Of a DNA stretch of 51,440 nucleotides, positions 23,840 through 33,587 are shown in pieces. Every line of letters starts with the position of its first letter. Position 1 is the first letter of the stretch. The notes under the pieces are model-generated. The model ran no database searches and had not been told where the DNA came from. It worked only from the letters and a program-made list of their open reading frames with translations. This stretch comes from Meiothermus sp. (GTDB taxonomy: Bacteria > Deinococcota > Deinococci > Deinococcales > Thermaceae). The stretch spans positions 1-51,440 of the forward strand of contig NZ_JANXCG010000001.1 in assembly GCF_025060375.1 (NCBI RefSeq). Reading direction: 5' to 3'. The position numbers and the translations under genes were made by a program.

Positions 23840-25260
23840 AGCTCTACCCCCAACAGCTCACCCAGCATTCGCTTGACCACGTCGGCCTTGGCGGTGCCCC
23901 GGGTGGCCTTCATGATGGGCCCCACCAGGGCGTTGGCCGCCTTGAGGTTGCCGGCCCGCACCTGCTCCACCACCTTCGGGTTCTCGGCCACCACCCGCTC
24001 CACCAGGGGTCGCAGGGCCTCCTCGTCGGCCACCGCTCGCAGGCCCCGTTCCTCTACCAGTCGGACTGGGTCGGCCCCCGACATCACCTCGGGCAGGATT
24101 TCGTCCAGCACCCGATTGGTGATCTCCCGGCGCTCAAAAAGCCCAGCCAGCCGGGCGAGGTTCAGGGGGGTGAGGGCGGTCTCCTGAACCTCCAGCCCCC
24201 GCTCGTTCAGGTATTCGGCCACCCCGGTGTTAAGCAGGTTGGCTAGGGTCTGGGGATTTCCCTCGTACGCCTGCAGGGCCTGGTCAAAAAAGCGCGCCAG
24301 CGAGGCGTTGTAGGCCAGAATTTCGGCGTCGTAGGGCCGCACCCCAGCCTCCACATAGCGGGCGTACTTCTGGGCGGGCAGCTCCGGCATCGCCGCTTTG
24401 AGCCGGTTGAGCCAGGCCTCGTCCACCACGATGGGGGGCAGGTCGGGGTCGGGGAAGTAGCGGTAGTCGGCCTCCTCCTCCTTGAGGCGCATCACGTAGG
24501 TTTTGCCGGCCGCCTCGTCCCAGCCCAGGGTGGCCTGGGCCACCCCCCGACCGCTGCGCAGGAGTTCTTGCTGGCGCCTGATCTCGTACTCGAGCGCTCG
24601 AGCCACGCTTCTGAAGGAGTTAAGGTTCTTTATCTCCACCTTGGTGCCCAAGGGCTCGCCTACCCGCCGCACCGAGACATTCACGTCGGCCCGCATCTTC
24701 CCCTCCTCGGGGTTGGCGTCGGAGACCCCCAGGGTCTGGGCGATGGCCCGGATGTGGGAGAGGAAGGTCCGGGCCTGTTCAGGGCTGCGGATGTCCGGCT
24801 CGGTGACCATCTCGATGAGGGGGGCGCCAGCCCGGTTGAGGTCTATGAGGGAGTAGGGGGCCCCTTCGGGGTGGGTGGATTTGGCCGCGTCCTCCTCCAG
24901 GTGGATGCGGCGGATGCGGACCCGCTGGCCCTCTACCTCGAGGTAACCCCCAGTGGCGATGGGCAGGTCGTACTGGGAGATTTGGTAGTTCTTGGGCATG
25001 TCTGGGTAGTAGTAGCTCTTGCGGTGGAACTGCGTCCAGGGGGCAATCTGGCAGTGCAGGGCCAGTCCCAGGAGGATGCCGTACTCTACCGCTTGGGCGT
25101 TCACCACCGGTAGCACCCCCGGCAGCCCCAGGCAGACCGGGCAGGTGTGGGTGTTGGGCGGTGCGCCAAAGTAGTCGGCTGCGCAGCCGCAGAACATCTT
25201 GCTCCGGGTCTTGAGGTGCAGGTGAATCTCCAGCCCCACCACGGCTTCGAAGGCAGACAT
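23836..25260 (-). CDS. gatB: Asp-tRNA(Asn)/Glu-tRNA(Gln) amidotransferase subunit B
   Basis: A 474-residue subunit of GatCAB, which recognises misacylated Glu-tRNA(Gln) or Asp-tRNA(Asn) and activates it for amidation. It begins [21 protein letters not shown] Cys set (FCGCAADYF and [11 protein letters not shown]) binds zinc; [21 protein letters not shown] and [10 protein letters not shown] follow, and the C-terminal GatB/YqeY tail ends about residue 474. The ATG at 25260 is chosen over longer frames that overlap the divergent gene. A TATAAT box lies 9 nt upstream. gatA and gatC are not in the window. Confidence 0.95.
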   Translation of the reverse strand: MSAFEAVVGLEIHLHLKTRSKMFCGCAADYFGAPPNTHTCPVCLGLPGVLPVVNAQAVEYGILLGLALHCQIAPWTQFHRKSYYYPDMPKNYQISQYDLPIATGGYLEVEGQRVRIRRIHLEEDAAKSTHPEGAPYSLIDLNRAGAPLIEMVTEPDIRSPEQARTFLSHIRAIAQTLGVSDANPEEGKMRADVNVSVRRVGEPLGTKVEIKNLNSFRSVARALEYEIRRQQELLRSGRGVAQATLGWDEAAGKTYVMRLKEEEADYRYFPDPDLPPIVVDEAWLNRLKAAMPELPAQKYARYVEAGVRPYDAEILAYNASLARFFDQALQAYEGNPQTLANLLNTGVAEYLNERGLEVQETALTPLNLARLAGLFERREITNRVLDEILPEVMSGADPVRLVEERGLRAVADEEALRPLVERVVAENPKVVEQVRAGNLKAANALVGPIMKATRGTAKADVVKRMLGELLGVEL

Positions 25261-25269
25261 ACCCCGAAC

Positions 25270-25317
25270 ATTATAGGCGGGGCCCTTTCCGCTGATGGCG
25301 GGGGATGGGGGTAGAGT
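25270..25317. promoter_or_regulatory. Divergent -10 boxes of gatB and the PduO-type gene
   Basis: The minus strand has TATAAT (25270-25275), 9 nt before the gatB ATG. The plus strand has TAGAGT (25312-25317), 6 nt before the ATG at 25324. No convincing -35 box was found for either. The region between the two starts is 63 bp. Confidence 0.5.
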
Positions 25318-25323
25318 AGGGGC

Positions 25324-25887
25324 ATGAAGATTTACACCAAGACCGGCGACGGAGGGGAGACGGGGCTGTACGGGGCGGAGCGGGTAGGCAAGGACCACCC
25401 TCGGGTGGAGGCCTACGGCACCGTGGATGAGGCCAACAGCGCGATTGGTCTGGCCCGCGCCCTGCTGCCCGGGGCGCACAAGGACATCCACGCCGACCTG
25501 GAGTACCTGCAGAACGCCCTCTTTGACCTGGGGGCCGACCTGGCTACCCGTACGGGAAGCCCCTACGAGCGCAACCTGAGCCGGATTGCGGGGGAGGACG
25601 TGGAGCGGCTCGAGGCCCTCATAGACCGCTACCAGGAGGAAGCGCCGCAGTTTAGGGGTTTTGTCCACCCAGGGGGGCATCCTGCGGCTGCGGCCCTGCA
25701 CCTGGCCCGCACCATCGTCCGTCGGGCCGAGCGGCAGGTGGTGGGGCTCATGCGCCGTGAGGAGGTCAACCCGGAGGTGCTGCGCTACCTCAACCGGCTC
25801 TCCGACCTGCTCTTTACCCTGGCCCGGGTGCTCAACAGGCGCGAGGGCTTTGTTGAGGAGGGGTGGTTGGTGAAGGGCCGCCGCTGA
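25324..25887 (+). CDS. PduO-type cob(I)alamin adenosyltransferase
   Basis: A 187-residue enzyme that transfers the 5'-deoxyadenosyl group of ATP to cob(I)alamin to give adenosylcobalamin. The N-terminal ATP motif is [15 protein letters not shown], followed by [34 protein letters not shown]-type sequence near 135-140 ([12 protein letters not shown]) and [13 protein letters not shown]. It is all-helical and forms trimers in the family. It has a leaderless start (TAGAGT, 6 nt, ATG). No other B12 genes are adjacent. Confidence 0.94.
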   Translation: MKIYTKTGDGGETGLYGAERVGKDHPRVEAYGTVDEANSAIGLARALLPGAHKDIHADLEYLQNALFDLGADLATRTGSPYERNLSRIAGEDVERLEALIDRYQEEAPQFRGFVHPGGHPAAAALHLARTIVRRAERQVVGLMRREEVNPEVLRYLNRLSDLLFTLARVLNRREGFVEEGWLVKGRR

Positions 25888-25917
25888 GGGGGAGGTGGCT
25901 TTGCCTATACTGGGCTC

Positions 25918-28611
25918 ATGGCCCGCTTCCTGCCGCTTTTTTTATGGCTCTTCTCCCTGGCGTGGGCCCAGTTTGACCCCACTCGGTCGTGGTTCACGCT
26001 GCGCACCGAGCATTTTGACATCCACTACCACACGGGGCTCGAGCGGGTAGCCGCCGAGGTCGCCCTCCACGCAGAGGAGGCCTACGCCCTGCTGAGCCAG
26101 GACTTCGAGCCTCCCCCCAACCGGCTGAACCTGGTGGTGGCCGATGTGGGGGATGTGCGCAACGGCTTTGCCGACCCCACCCAGAACCGAATAGGCGTCT
26201 ATACCGCCCAGTTTCGCAGCGCCGACCTCCTCAACCCCCGGCTTTCCTCCTGGTGGCAGACCGTGGTCTTCCACGAGGTGGCCCACCTCTTTGACCTGAC
26301 CCAGGTGCGGGGGCCCTTGAAGGAGGCCACCCGCATCTTCGGCCAGCTCCCGGCCCAAAGCGCCGTAAAACCCTTCCCGTTTGTGGAGGGAACCGTGCTC
26401 TACCTCAAGTACAAGAAGCTGGGGGAGTCGCGCTTAAACGACGCCACCACCCGCATGATGCTGCGGCAGATGGTCCTCTCAGGCCGCTTCCCCAGCCTGG
26501 ACGAGATTCGCCAGGCCTACACCAGGGCCGCCTGGCCGCCTCTGGGCCTTTTGGTCTACAACTACAGCGCCTGGCTGGTGCGCTACCTCGAGGAGCGCTT
26601 TGGGCAGGACGCCTACCGTCGCCTGACCGAGGCCAACGCGGGGATGCTGGCCTTGAAGGACTTCAACCAGCCATTTCGGCAGGCTTTCGGCCTCTCGTTG
26701 GATGAGCTTTACGCCGATTTTGTGCGCTGGCTCCCCGGTCAGTTTGAGGGCGAAATCGCCGAGATTCGCGCCCGGGGCCTTACCCCAACGGAGCAGCTGA
26801 GCCGCCTGGGGTTCTACAGCCAGGGAGCCACGGACTCGGCCAGCGGGCTGGTTTACGCCCACACCTCGCCCTTGCGCCAGGGGTTGCGCATCCTCGCAGG
26901 GGGGGGGGAGCGGGAGCTTTTGAACGGGCCGGCCCAGCACCCCCAGTGGTCCCCCGATGGGCGCTACCTGATCTTTGTGCGGGAGAGCGAGGGGCCCTAC
27001 TTTGTGGGCAGCGACCTCTACCGCTACGATCGGCTGGAGGGGCGGCTCGAGCGGCTCACCCAGGGGGAGCGGGTCTACTACGCCCGCTACGCCCCCGACG
27101 GACGGAGCATCTTCCTGGCCAAGAACACCCCCGACGGCTCCAGTGAGCTGGCCCGCTACTTTGTGGACCTGAAGCGGGTACAGCCCTTGCGGAGCTTTCC
27201 CCACCAGGATGGGGTGGTCCACTCCTTCGCGGTGGCCCCGGATGGGAACTCGCTGGTGCTGGCCCTGCTGCGGCGGGGTGGCTTCCAGGACCTCTACCGC
27301 TACACCCTGGCGAGCGGCGGGTTGGAGGCCCTGACTCAGGACAGGAACGTAGAGGCCGACCCGGTTTTCAGCCCAGATGGGCAGTATGTGCTCTACAGCA
27401 GCGATGTGAACCGGGTCTACAACCTCTACGCCTACCGCCTGAGCGATGGGGCGGTCCTTCAGGTGACGAACCTGCTCACCGGGGCTTACCAGCCCACCTT
27501 TTCCCACACGGGGGAGCACATCGTCTTCAGCGGCTACGACGAGTCGGGTTACAACCTCTACCGGGTACCCTACGACCCCGCGGCCTGGCGGCGGGTGGGG
27601 CTTCATCGGGAGACCCTCCCCGCTTTCCGGCCGCCCGAGCCCGCCCAAGGGGAGCCCTACAACCCCTTCTCCTACCTGCGCCCCCTCTACTGGCTGCCCC
27701 TGGCGGGGCCAAGCGGCCTCGGCTTGGGGGCCTCCTTTTCCGCTTCCGACCCGGTGGGCTTGCACGCCTACGCCCTGAGCGTAGGCCTGGATGGTTCCCG
27801 GGGGGCCTTCTACGACCTCACCTACCGGTACGCAGGGCTGGGCTTCCCCCTGGGGGTGCGCCTGGTGGGGATAGGTGAGCAGAACGCCCAGGGGGTGGGG
27901 GTCCTCCTTCCCCTCCTGCAGGGTAGCCTGGGTCTTCAGTACCTGCGCACCGACCTCTTCGAGCCCGCCCTGAACCCCAACCGGAACACCGTGACCCACG
28001 CCGTTGGCCTGGATGTTTTCCGACAGAGCAGCCTTGCTGACGACCTCTTCCGCAGCAGCGCCAGCTTGCGCCTGCAGGGGAGCGCCTTCTTGAGGGAAGG
28101 TAGCTCCGCTTGGCGCTTCAGCCTGCAGGGGGCTTTGGGGATAAGCTTGAGGCTGCCCCTGGAGGCCGCCCACGTCTTTGGGCTGCGTCTGGCTGGTGGT
28201 TTGACCACCTCGCCCTTGGCCTACGATGCCTTCGACCTGGGGGTTCTTCCCCTGACGGTAGGGGGGTGGCCAGCGCTTGCGGTGCGGGGGTATGCGCCAG
28301 GCCAGCTCAGGGGGGGCCAGGCCCTGGCGGGCTCCCTGGAGTACCGCCTGCCTCCCTGGCCCATCGAGCGGGGGGTGGGCAACTGGCCAGTTTTTCTGGA
28401 CGACTTGAGCCTTGCGCTGTTCGCCGATGGGGGGGTGGCCGGATCGCCGCTCGAGCTCTCCCGGGCCCGCTTTTCCCTGGGGGCCGAGCTGCGCCTCAGC
28501 CTCACCCTTTTCTACCTTGCGCCGGGCTCGAGCCTGGCCCTGGGGGGGGCCCAGGGGATTGGGGAGCCGGCGCCTCGGTTCTACCTCAGCCTGGTGCTGC
28601 CCGGACTCTAG
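25918..28611 (+). CDS. Secreted metallopeptidase, TolB-like propeller and probable outer-membrane barrel fusion
   Basis: An 897-residue exported protein. Residues 1-17 are a signal peptide (cleavage after AWA). A gluzincin-type peptidase domain (about 20-280) has the zinc motif HEVAH (His119, Glu120, His123) and a likely third ligand, Glu157, in PFVEGTV. Residues about 295-560 hold WD40/TolB-like propeller blades ([43 protein letters not shown]). From about 590 the sequence alternates hydrophobic and polar residues with many Gly and Tyr to the end ([10 protein letters not shown]), as in a beta-barrel. The start is leaderless (TATACT, 6 nt, ATG). Substrate and location are unknown; surface exposure is likely. 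Confidence 0.8.
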   Translation: MARFLPLFLWLFSLAWAQFDPTRSWFTLRTEHFDIHYHTGLERVAAEVALHAEEAYALLSQDFEPPPNRLNLVVADVGDVRNGFADPTQNRIGVYTAQFRSADLLNPRLSSWWQTVVFHEVAHLFDLTQVRGPLKEATRIFGQLPAQSAVKPFPFVEGTVLYLKYKKLGESRLNDATTRMMLRQMVLSGRFPSLDEIRQAYTRAAWPPLGLLVYNYSAWLVRYLEERFGQDAYRRLTEANAGMLALKDFNQPFRQAFGLSLDELYADFVRWLPGQFEGEIAEIRARGLTPTEQLSRLGFYSQGATDSASGLVYAHTSPLRQGLRILAGGGERELLNGPAQHPQWSPDGRYLIFVRESEGPYFVGSDLYRYDRLEGRLERLTQGERVYYARYAPDGRSIFLAKNTPDGSSELARYFVDLKRVQPLRSFPHQDGVVHSFAVAPDGNSLVLALLRRGGFQDLYRYTLASGGLEALTQDRNVEADPVFSPDGQYVLYSSDVNRVYNLYAYRLSDGAVLQVTNLLTGAYQPTFSHTGEHIVFSGYDESGYNLYRVPYDPAAWRRVGLHRETLPAFRPPEPAQGEPYNPFSYLRPLYWLPLAGPSGLGLGASFSASDPVGLHAYALSVGLDGSRGAFYDLTYRYAGLGFPLGVRLVGIGEQNAQGVGVLLPLLQGSLGLQYLRTDLFEPALNPNRNTVTHAVGLDVFRQSSLADDLFRSSASLRLQGSAFLREGSSAWRFSLQGALGISLRLPLEAAHVFGLRLAGGLTTSPLAYDAFDLGVLPLTVGGWPALAVRGYAPGQLRGGQALAGSLEYRLPPWPIERGVGNWPVFLDDLSLALFADGGVAGSPLELSRARFSLGAELRLSLTLFYLAPGSSLALGGAQGIGEPAPRFYLSLVLPGL

Positions 28612-28637
28612 GCGGTTGTGGCCTACCCCAACGCCTT

Positions 28638-28660
28638 GCCCCCTCCGGCAGCTTGGGGGC
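28638..28660. terminator. Possible terminator between convergent peptidase and galE genes
   Basis: GCCCCC (28638-28643) and GGGGGC (28655-28660) can form a 6-bp stem with an 11-nt loop in the 142-bp gap between convergent genes. There is no clear T tract. The rest of the gap (28612-28753) shows no convincing gene. Confidence 0.3.
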
Positions 28661-28753
28661 TGGGGCTTGCGGGTTCTGGGCTGGAGCCTGCGGTGGAACT
28701 GGCCTCGGAAGGGGGTTCTTGTGGTGGGCCAAGGGGGCAGGGCCCCGTCCGGC

Positions 28754-29743
28754 TCAGACCGAGGGGGCTGCCTGCGGATGGCGTGTGGCGAAATTCCAGG
28801 CGGTGGCGACGATCTCCACGATGTCGCGGTAGCGGGCCTCCCACCCCAAAACCTCTCGGGCCCGGCTGGGGTCGGCCACCAGAGCGGGGGGGTCGCCGGG
28901 GCGGCGGGGGGCTGTCTCTGCGGGAACCGGGCGGCCGGCCACCTTCTCCACCGCCCGGACGACCTCCAGCACGCTGGTGCCCTGGCCGGTACCCAGGTTC
29001 AGCGCTGTGGGGCTTCCACCTCTGAGCAGGTGCTCTAGGGCCCGCACGTGGGCCTCGGCCAGGTCGGTGACGTGGATGTAGTCGCGGATGGCGGTACCGT
29101 CGGGGGTGGGGTAGTCGGTGCCGAAGATGCGGACCGGGGGGCGCCGGCCCAGCACGGCGTCGATCACCAGGGGGATGAGGTGGGTCTCAGGGTCGTGCAC
29201 CTCGCCCAGCTCGCCCTCGGGGTCGGCCCCGCTGGCGTTGAAGTAGCGCAGGGCCATCCAGCCCAGCCCGTAGGCATTCCCGAACCACTTGAGCATCCTC
29301 TCGCCCACCAGCTTGGTCTCCCCATAGGGGTTGATGGGGTTTTGGGGGAAATCCTCGCGGATGGGCACCGTTTGAGGAATCCCGTAGGTGGCGCAGGAGG
29401 AGGAGAAGACAATGTGGCGGACCCCGGTTTCCACCATGGCCTCGAGCAGGTTGAGCATGTTGGCTACGTTGTTGCGGAAGTATTTGGCCGGGTTTTCCAT
29501 GGACTCGCCCACGTAGGCGTTGGCAGCAAAGTGGATGACCGCCCCGATGCGGTAGCCGCGCAGGGCTTCCAGGATGGCGGCCTTGTCCGCCAGGTCGGCC
29601 TCAACCAGCGGCCCCCACCGCACCGCCCAGCGGTGGCCGTAGCTCAGGTTGTCGAAGACCACCGGGGTAAACCCGGCCCGGTATAGGGCCTTTGCCGTGT
29701 GGCTGCCGATGTAACCCGCACCTCCAACAACTAGTATGTTCAT
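28754..29743 (-). CDS. galE: UDP-glucose 4-epimerase
   Basis: A 329-residue short-chain dehydrogenase fold enzyme interconverting UDP-glucose and UDP-galactose. It has the NAD loop [23 protein letters not shown], the SSSCATYG catalytic Ser/Thr region, YGETK with catalytic Tyr and Lys, and [17 protein letters not shown], which is typical of GalE. Its ATG overlaps the preceding decarboxylase stop by 4 bp. It is the last gene of a ugd-uxs-galE operon for nucleotide sugars. Confidence 0.94.
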   Translation of the reverse strand: MNILVVGGAGYIGSHTAKALYRAGFTPVVFDNLSYGHRWAVRWGPLVEADLADKAAILEALRGYRIGAVIHFAANAYVGESMENPAKYFRNNVANMLNLLEAMVETGVRHIVFSSSCATYGIPQTVPIREDFPQNPINPYGETKLVGERMLKWFGNAYGLGWMALRYFNASGADPEGELGEVHDPETHLIPLVIDAVLGRRPPVRIFGTDYPTPDGTAIRDYIHVTDLAEAHVRALEHLLRGGSPTALNLGTGQGTSVLEVVRAVEKVAGRPVPAETAPRRPGDPPALVADPSRAREVLGWEARYRDIVEIVATAWNFATRHPQAAPSV

Positions 29744-30690
29744 AACGAACCTCGCTCAGCAGGGAGAAGTTCGCGGAAGTAGGCGATGGTGCGGGCCAAG
29801 CCTTCCCGCACCGGCACCCTGGGTTGCCAGCCCAGTAGATTCTGGGCCCGGGTGATGTCCGGGCGGCGCTGCTTGGGGTCGTCCTGGGGCAGGGGCTCGT
29901 AGACCAGGGGGGAGGAGCTGCCGGTCAGCTCCAGCACCAGCCGGGCCAGCTCGAGCATGGTGTACTCCTCGGGATTGCCCAGGTTGACGGGCTCTGGGTA
30001 GTCCACCTCCATCAGGCGGCGGATGCCCTCGATGAGGTCATCCACGTACTGGAAGCTCCGGGTCTGCTGCCCCTGGCCGTAGATGGTGAGGGGCCTGCCC
30101 TGCAGGGCCTGGGTGATGAAGTTGGTGACCACCCGGCCGTCCTCGGGGTCCATTCGGGGGCCGTAGGTGTTGAAGATGCGGACAATCCGGACCGGTACCC
30201 CCTTGGTCCGGTGGTAGGCCAGGGTCAGGGCTTCAGCGTAGCGCTTGGACTCGTCGTAGATGGAGCGGGGGCCAATGGGGTTGACGTGGCCCCAGTAGCC
30301 CTCCGGTTGGGGGTGCACCTGGGGGTCACCGTAGACCTCGCTGGTGGAAGCCAAGAAGAATCGGGCCCCTTTGACCAGGGCCAGGTCCAGGAGGTGTCGG
30401 GTCCCCTCAGCGTTGACCAGGAGGGTTTCGAGGGGGAGCTTCAGGTAGCGGGGCGGGGAAGCTGGGGAGGCGAAGTGCATCACCCAGTCCAGCGGTCCTT
30501 CCACCTCCAGGGGCCGCGCTGCGTCGGCCTCCAGGAACTGGAACCCCGAAAACGCCGAGAGATGGGCGATGTTGCGCCGCTGCCCGCTTGCGAAGTTGTC
30601 CACCCCCACCACCTGGTGTCCCTCGCGCAGGAGCCGCTCGGCCAGATGGCTGCCCAAGAACCCGGCCGCCCCGGTCAGGAGGATGCGCAT
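29740..30690 (-). CDS. UDP-glucuronate decarboxylase (UDP-xylose synthase) type SDR
   Basis: A 316-residue enzyme with NAD loop [14 protein letters not shown], the UXS signature [44 protein letters not shown] with catalytic Tyr and Lys, and [17 protein letters not shown]. It should convert UDP-glucuronate to UDP-xylose. It starts directly after the ugd stop (TGAATG), so the two consecutive pathway steps are coupled. A dTDP-glucose dehydratase-like activity is a less likely alternative. Confidence 0.88.
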   Translation of the reverse strand: MRILLTGAAGFLGSHLAERLLREGHQVVGVDNFASGQRRNIAHLSAFSGFQFLEADAARPLEVEGPLDWVMHFASPASPPRYLKLPLETLLVNAEGTRHLLDLALVKGARFFLASTSEVYGDPQVHPQPEGYWGHVNPIGPRSIYDESKRYAEALTLAYHRTKGVPVRIVRIFNTYGPRMDPEDGRVVTNFITQALQGRPLTIYGQGQQTRSFQYVDDLIEGIRRLMEVDYPEPVNLGNPEEYTMLELARLVLELTGSSSPLVYEPLPQDDPKQRRPDITRAQNLLGWQPRVPVREGLARTIAYFRELLPAERGSL

Positions 30691-32106
30691 TCAACCCTCC
30701 GCTACCGGCTGTACCTCCGGCCTCTCCTGCTCGCTGACCCCCACCCCCACATAGTGGAAGCCAGCCTGCAGGAGGGCGCGGCGGTCTAGGAAGTTGCGGC
30801 CGTCCACCAGCAAGGGGCGGCGCATTGCCTGGGCCATCGCCTTCCAGTCCAGCTTGCGGTACTCGCTCCACTCGGTCACAAGCACCAGCGCGTCCGCCTC
30901 TTGGGCTAGGGCCAGAGGGTCTTCATGGTAGGCGATGGGCAGGTTGGGGTAACTACGGCGGGCGTTCTCCAAGGCCACCGGGTCGTGGGCCCGCACCCAG
31001 GCCCCCCGTTCTATGAGGCGGCGGGCTATGTCCAGAGCCGGCGCATCGCGCAGGTCGTCGGTGTTCGGCTTGAAGGCTAGCCCCAGCAGGCCGATGGTCC
31101 GGCCCTTCAGGATTTTGAGCTCGCGCTGGAGTTTCTCCACCATCCGCTCCCGCTGCCGGTAGTTAACCTCCCGCGCGGCCTGCACGATGGGCATGGTAAG
31201 GCCATACTCCTGCCCAGTGGCGATGAGGGCTGCGGTGTCCTTGCCAAAGCAGCTTCCTCCCCACCCTACCCCAGCCTGCAGAAAGCGGGTGCCGATGCGG
31301 CTGTCCAGTCCGATGCCTTTGGCCACTTGGGTGATGTCGGCTCCGACCCGCTCCGCTAGGTTGGCAATTTCGTTGATGAAGCTGATTTTTACCGAGAGGA
31401 AGGCGTTGGCCGCGTACTTGATGAGTTCTGCAGAGGCCAGGTCAGCGGTGATAAGCGGTACCGCCTCCATCCGCTCGGGCCGCGGGGCAAAGGTGGGGGC
31501 GGGAAAGCTCTGTTCGATGATGGGCCGGTAGAGGTTGTAGAGCACCTCCAGAGCCCTGGGGTCTTCCGCCCCTACCACGATGCGATCGGGGTAAAGCGAG
31601 TCGTGGATGGCCGAGCCCTCCCGCAGGAACTCCGGGTTAGAGGCCACCGCGAAGCTGCCACGGCACCTCCTGCCGTGCTGTTTCTCGCAAGCCTCGCGCA
31701 CCAGCGACTCCACCCAGTTGCCACTTCCGATGGGTACGGTGGACTTGTTCACTATGACGCAAAAGCTGCTTTCCAGGTGCTCCCCAATGCTCCGCGCTGC
31801 TGCGCGCACGTACTGCAGGTCGGGGCTGCCGTCCGGCAGCGAGGGGGTGCCCACGGCGATAAAGACCACCTCGGCACCGGGAACCGCCTCGGCATAGCGG
31901 TCGGTGTAGTGGAGGTTGGCTCGAGCCAGACCCATAAGCTCCTCCAGACCGGGCTCGTAGATGGGGGCCTTGCCCCGGCGCAAAAGCTCCAGCTTGGCCG
32001 GGTCTACGTCCACACAGGTAACCTGGTGGCCCAGGTAGGCCAGGGTGACCCCGGTGGTGAGGCCCACGTAGCCTGTGCCTATCACGGCAACCCTCATGGA
32101 TTTCAT
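30691..32106 (-). CDS. ugd: UDP-glucose 6-dehydrogenase
   Basis: A 471-residue enzyme oxidising UDP-glucose twice to UDP-glucuronate. It has the NAD loop VAVIGTGYVGLTTGVTLA, the KSTVPIGSG region, NPEFLREGSAI, KYAANAFLSVKISFINEI, and the catalytic Cys loop GVGWGGSCFGKDT. The C-terminal domain contains LGLAFKPNTDDLRDAPAL. The ATG at 32106 has GGAGGG 7 nt upstream and is preferred to one 7 codons earlier. A TACACT box near 32162-32167 may be its -10. It heads the UDP-sugar operon. Confidence 0.95.
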   Translation of the reverse strand: MKSMRVAVIGTGYVGLTTGVTLAYLGHQVTCVDVDPAKLELLRRGKAPIYEPGLEELMGLARANLHYTDRYAEAVPGAEVVFIAVGTPSLPDGSPDLQYVRAAARSIGEHLESSFCVIVNKSTVPIGSGNWVESLVREACEKQHGRRCRGSFAVASNPEFLREGSAIHDSLYPDRIVVGAEDPRALEVLYNLYRPIIEQSFPAPTFAPRPERMEAVPLITADLASAELIKYAANAFLSVKISFINEIANLAERVGADITQVAKGIGLDSRIGTRFLQAGVGWGGSCFGKDTAALIATGQEYGLTMPIVQAAREVNYRQRERMVEKLQRELKILKGRTIGLLGLAFKPNTDDLRDAPALDIARRLIERGAWVRAHDPVALENARRSYPNLPIAYHEDPLALAQEADALVLVTEWSEYRKLDWKAMAQAMRRPLLVDGRNFLDRRALLQAGFHYVGVGVSEQERPEVQPVAEG

Positions 32107-32307
32107 GCAGATTCCCTCCAAAAGCACCCTTGGGCAGGCGCGCTTTCCAACCGCCCCCTAGTGTACAATCCCCTCCTTCTTCCAGCAGCCCAAACTGCAC
32201 AGCCGACGAACGGACGGCCCGCCCTGTCCGCCTCTTTCACGCCCTGGCGTTAAGGGTGCCGGCGGCCGTGACCCCCTTGAGCTACGCCCGGCCGAAGGGT
32301 GTCGCGG

Positions 32308-32324
32308 CGGCGCTCCCAGCGCCG
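32308..32324 (-). terminator. Hairpin just after the proA stop
   Basis: CGGCGCT (32308-32314) and AGCGCCG (32318-32324) form a perfect 7-bp stem with a 3-nt loop, 3 nt beyond the proA stop. No T tract follows on the minus strand. It is probably a 3'-end or terminator structure separating proBA from ugd. The rest of 32128-32307 shows no gene. Confidence 0.45.
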
Positions 32325-32327
32325 GGC

Positions 32328-33584
32328 CTACCCCTCCCGCACCTGCCCCTGGCCCAGGGCCACGAACTTGGTGGTGGTGAGCTCCCTAACCCCCATCGGG
32401 CCGTAGGCGTGCAGCTTGCTGGTGGAGATGCCGATCTCCGCGCCCAGACCGAGCTGGAAGCCGTCGTTGAACCGGGGTGAGGCGTTGACCAGCACCAGCG
32501 AAGCGTCCACCTCGCGCAAGAAACGCAGGGCGTGGGCGTGGTGCTCTGTGCAGATGACCTCGGTGTGGCGGGAGCCGTAGCGGGCGATGTGCTCCAGGGC
32601 TTCCTCGAGGGAGTCCACCACCTTCACGCTGAGGATTAGGTCCAGGTACTCCGCACGCCAGTCCTCCTCCTGGGCGGGCTTGGCCGGGACAATGGCTCGG
32701 GTGCGCTCGTCGCCGCGGAGCTCCACCCCGGCTTCTGCCATAGCCTGGGCCAGCATGGGTAGAAAACTGGGGGCGATGGCCCGGTGGACCAGCACCTTTT
32801 CCAGGCTGTTGCAGGTGCTGGGGCGTTGGGCCTTGCCGTTTACAGCTATGCGGACCGCCATCTCAAGGTCAGCGCTCTCGTCCACGAAAAGGTGGTTCAC
32901 GCCTTCGGCGTGGGCCAGCACCGGCATACGAGCCTCGCGCTGCACCAGCTCAATGAGCTCCTTGCCGCCTCGCGGGATGATGAGGTCCAGCAGGCCTGAG
33001 AGGTGACACATCTCCAGAATGGCCCTGCGGTCGGTGGTGGGCACGAGCTGGACGGCTTGCTGGGGAAGTTGGGCCTCCTGCAGGGCCTCCTGCATGAGCC
33101 TCACCAGGGCCTGGTTGGAGCGGAAGGCCTCCTTGCCCCCCCTGAGCAGGATGGCGTTTCCGGCCTTGAGGGAGAGGGCGCTGGCCTCTACGGTGGCGTT
33201 GGGGCGTGACTCGTAGATGAAACCGATGACCCCCAGGGGAATGCGCATCCGACCTACCTGAAGGCCGTTGGGGCGCACCTGCAGCCCCTCAATCTCCCCC
33301 ACCGGGTCGGGCATGGCGGCGATTTGCCGAAGGCCTTCCACCAGGTCACCCAAGATGCGCTCGTCCAGGCGCAGCCGGTCTAGCTTGGCTGGGGGGAGGC
33401 CCGCGGCCCGGGCCGCTTCCAGGTCTTTTTGGTTGGCTGAGAGGAGGGCTTCCCCTTGCGACTGCAGCCGCTCGGCGATGCCCAAAAGGGCCTGATTTTT
33501 CGCTGCGGGTGAGGCGGAGGCCAAGCGCCGGGCTGCCTCCCGGGCGGCCCGGGCCAGGGAGTGTAGCTCGGAGGTGGAGGTCAT
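32328..33584 (-). CDS. proA: Gamma-glutamyl phosphate reductase
   Basis: A 418-residue aldehyde-dehydrogenase-fold enzyme, the second step of proline synthesis: it reduces gamma-glutamyl phosphate to glutamate semialdehyde with NADPH. Motifs are PLGVIGFIYESRPNATVEASALSLK (shown only in part), NAILLRGGKEAFRSN, LIIPRGGKELIELV, and PSTCNSLEKVLVH with the active-site Cys. It starts 3 bp after the proB stop in a clear proBA operon. Confidence 0.96.
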   Translation of the reverse strand: MTSTSELHSLARAAREAARRLASASPAAKNQALLGIAERLQSQGEALLSANQKDLEAARAAGLPPAKLDRLRLDERILGDLVEGLRQIAAMPDPVGEIEGLQVRPNGLQVGRMRIPLGVIGFIYESRPNATVEASALSLKAGNAILLRGGKEAFRSNQALVRLMQEALQEAQLPQQAVQLVPTTDRRAILEMCHLSGLLDLIIPRGGKELIELVQREARMPVLAHAEGVNHLFVDESADLEMAVRIAVNGKAQRPSTCNSLEKVLVHRAIAPSFLPMLAQAMAEAGVELRGDERTRAIVPAKPAQEEDWRAEYLDLILSVKVVDSLEEALEHIARYGSRHTEVICTEHHAHALRFLREVDASLVLVNASPRFNDGFQLGLGAEIGISTSKLHAYGPMGVRELTTTKFVALGQGQVREG

Positions 33585-33587
33585 GCC

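Noticed and set aside
24590-24605. CTCGAGCGCTCGAG close repeat as a regulatory site in gatB
   Set aside because: Both copies are in the coding sequence as part of the general CTCGAG excess; there is no sign of a separate element.
26479-28173. 564-codon minus-strand frame inside the metallopeptidase gene
   Set aside because: The composition (Gly, Val, Gln, Pro) and lack of any motif show it is the antisense of a strongly biased coding region.
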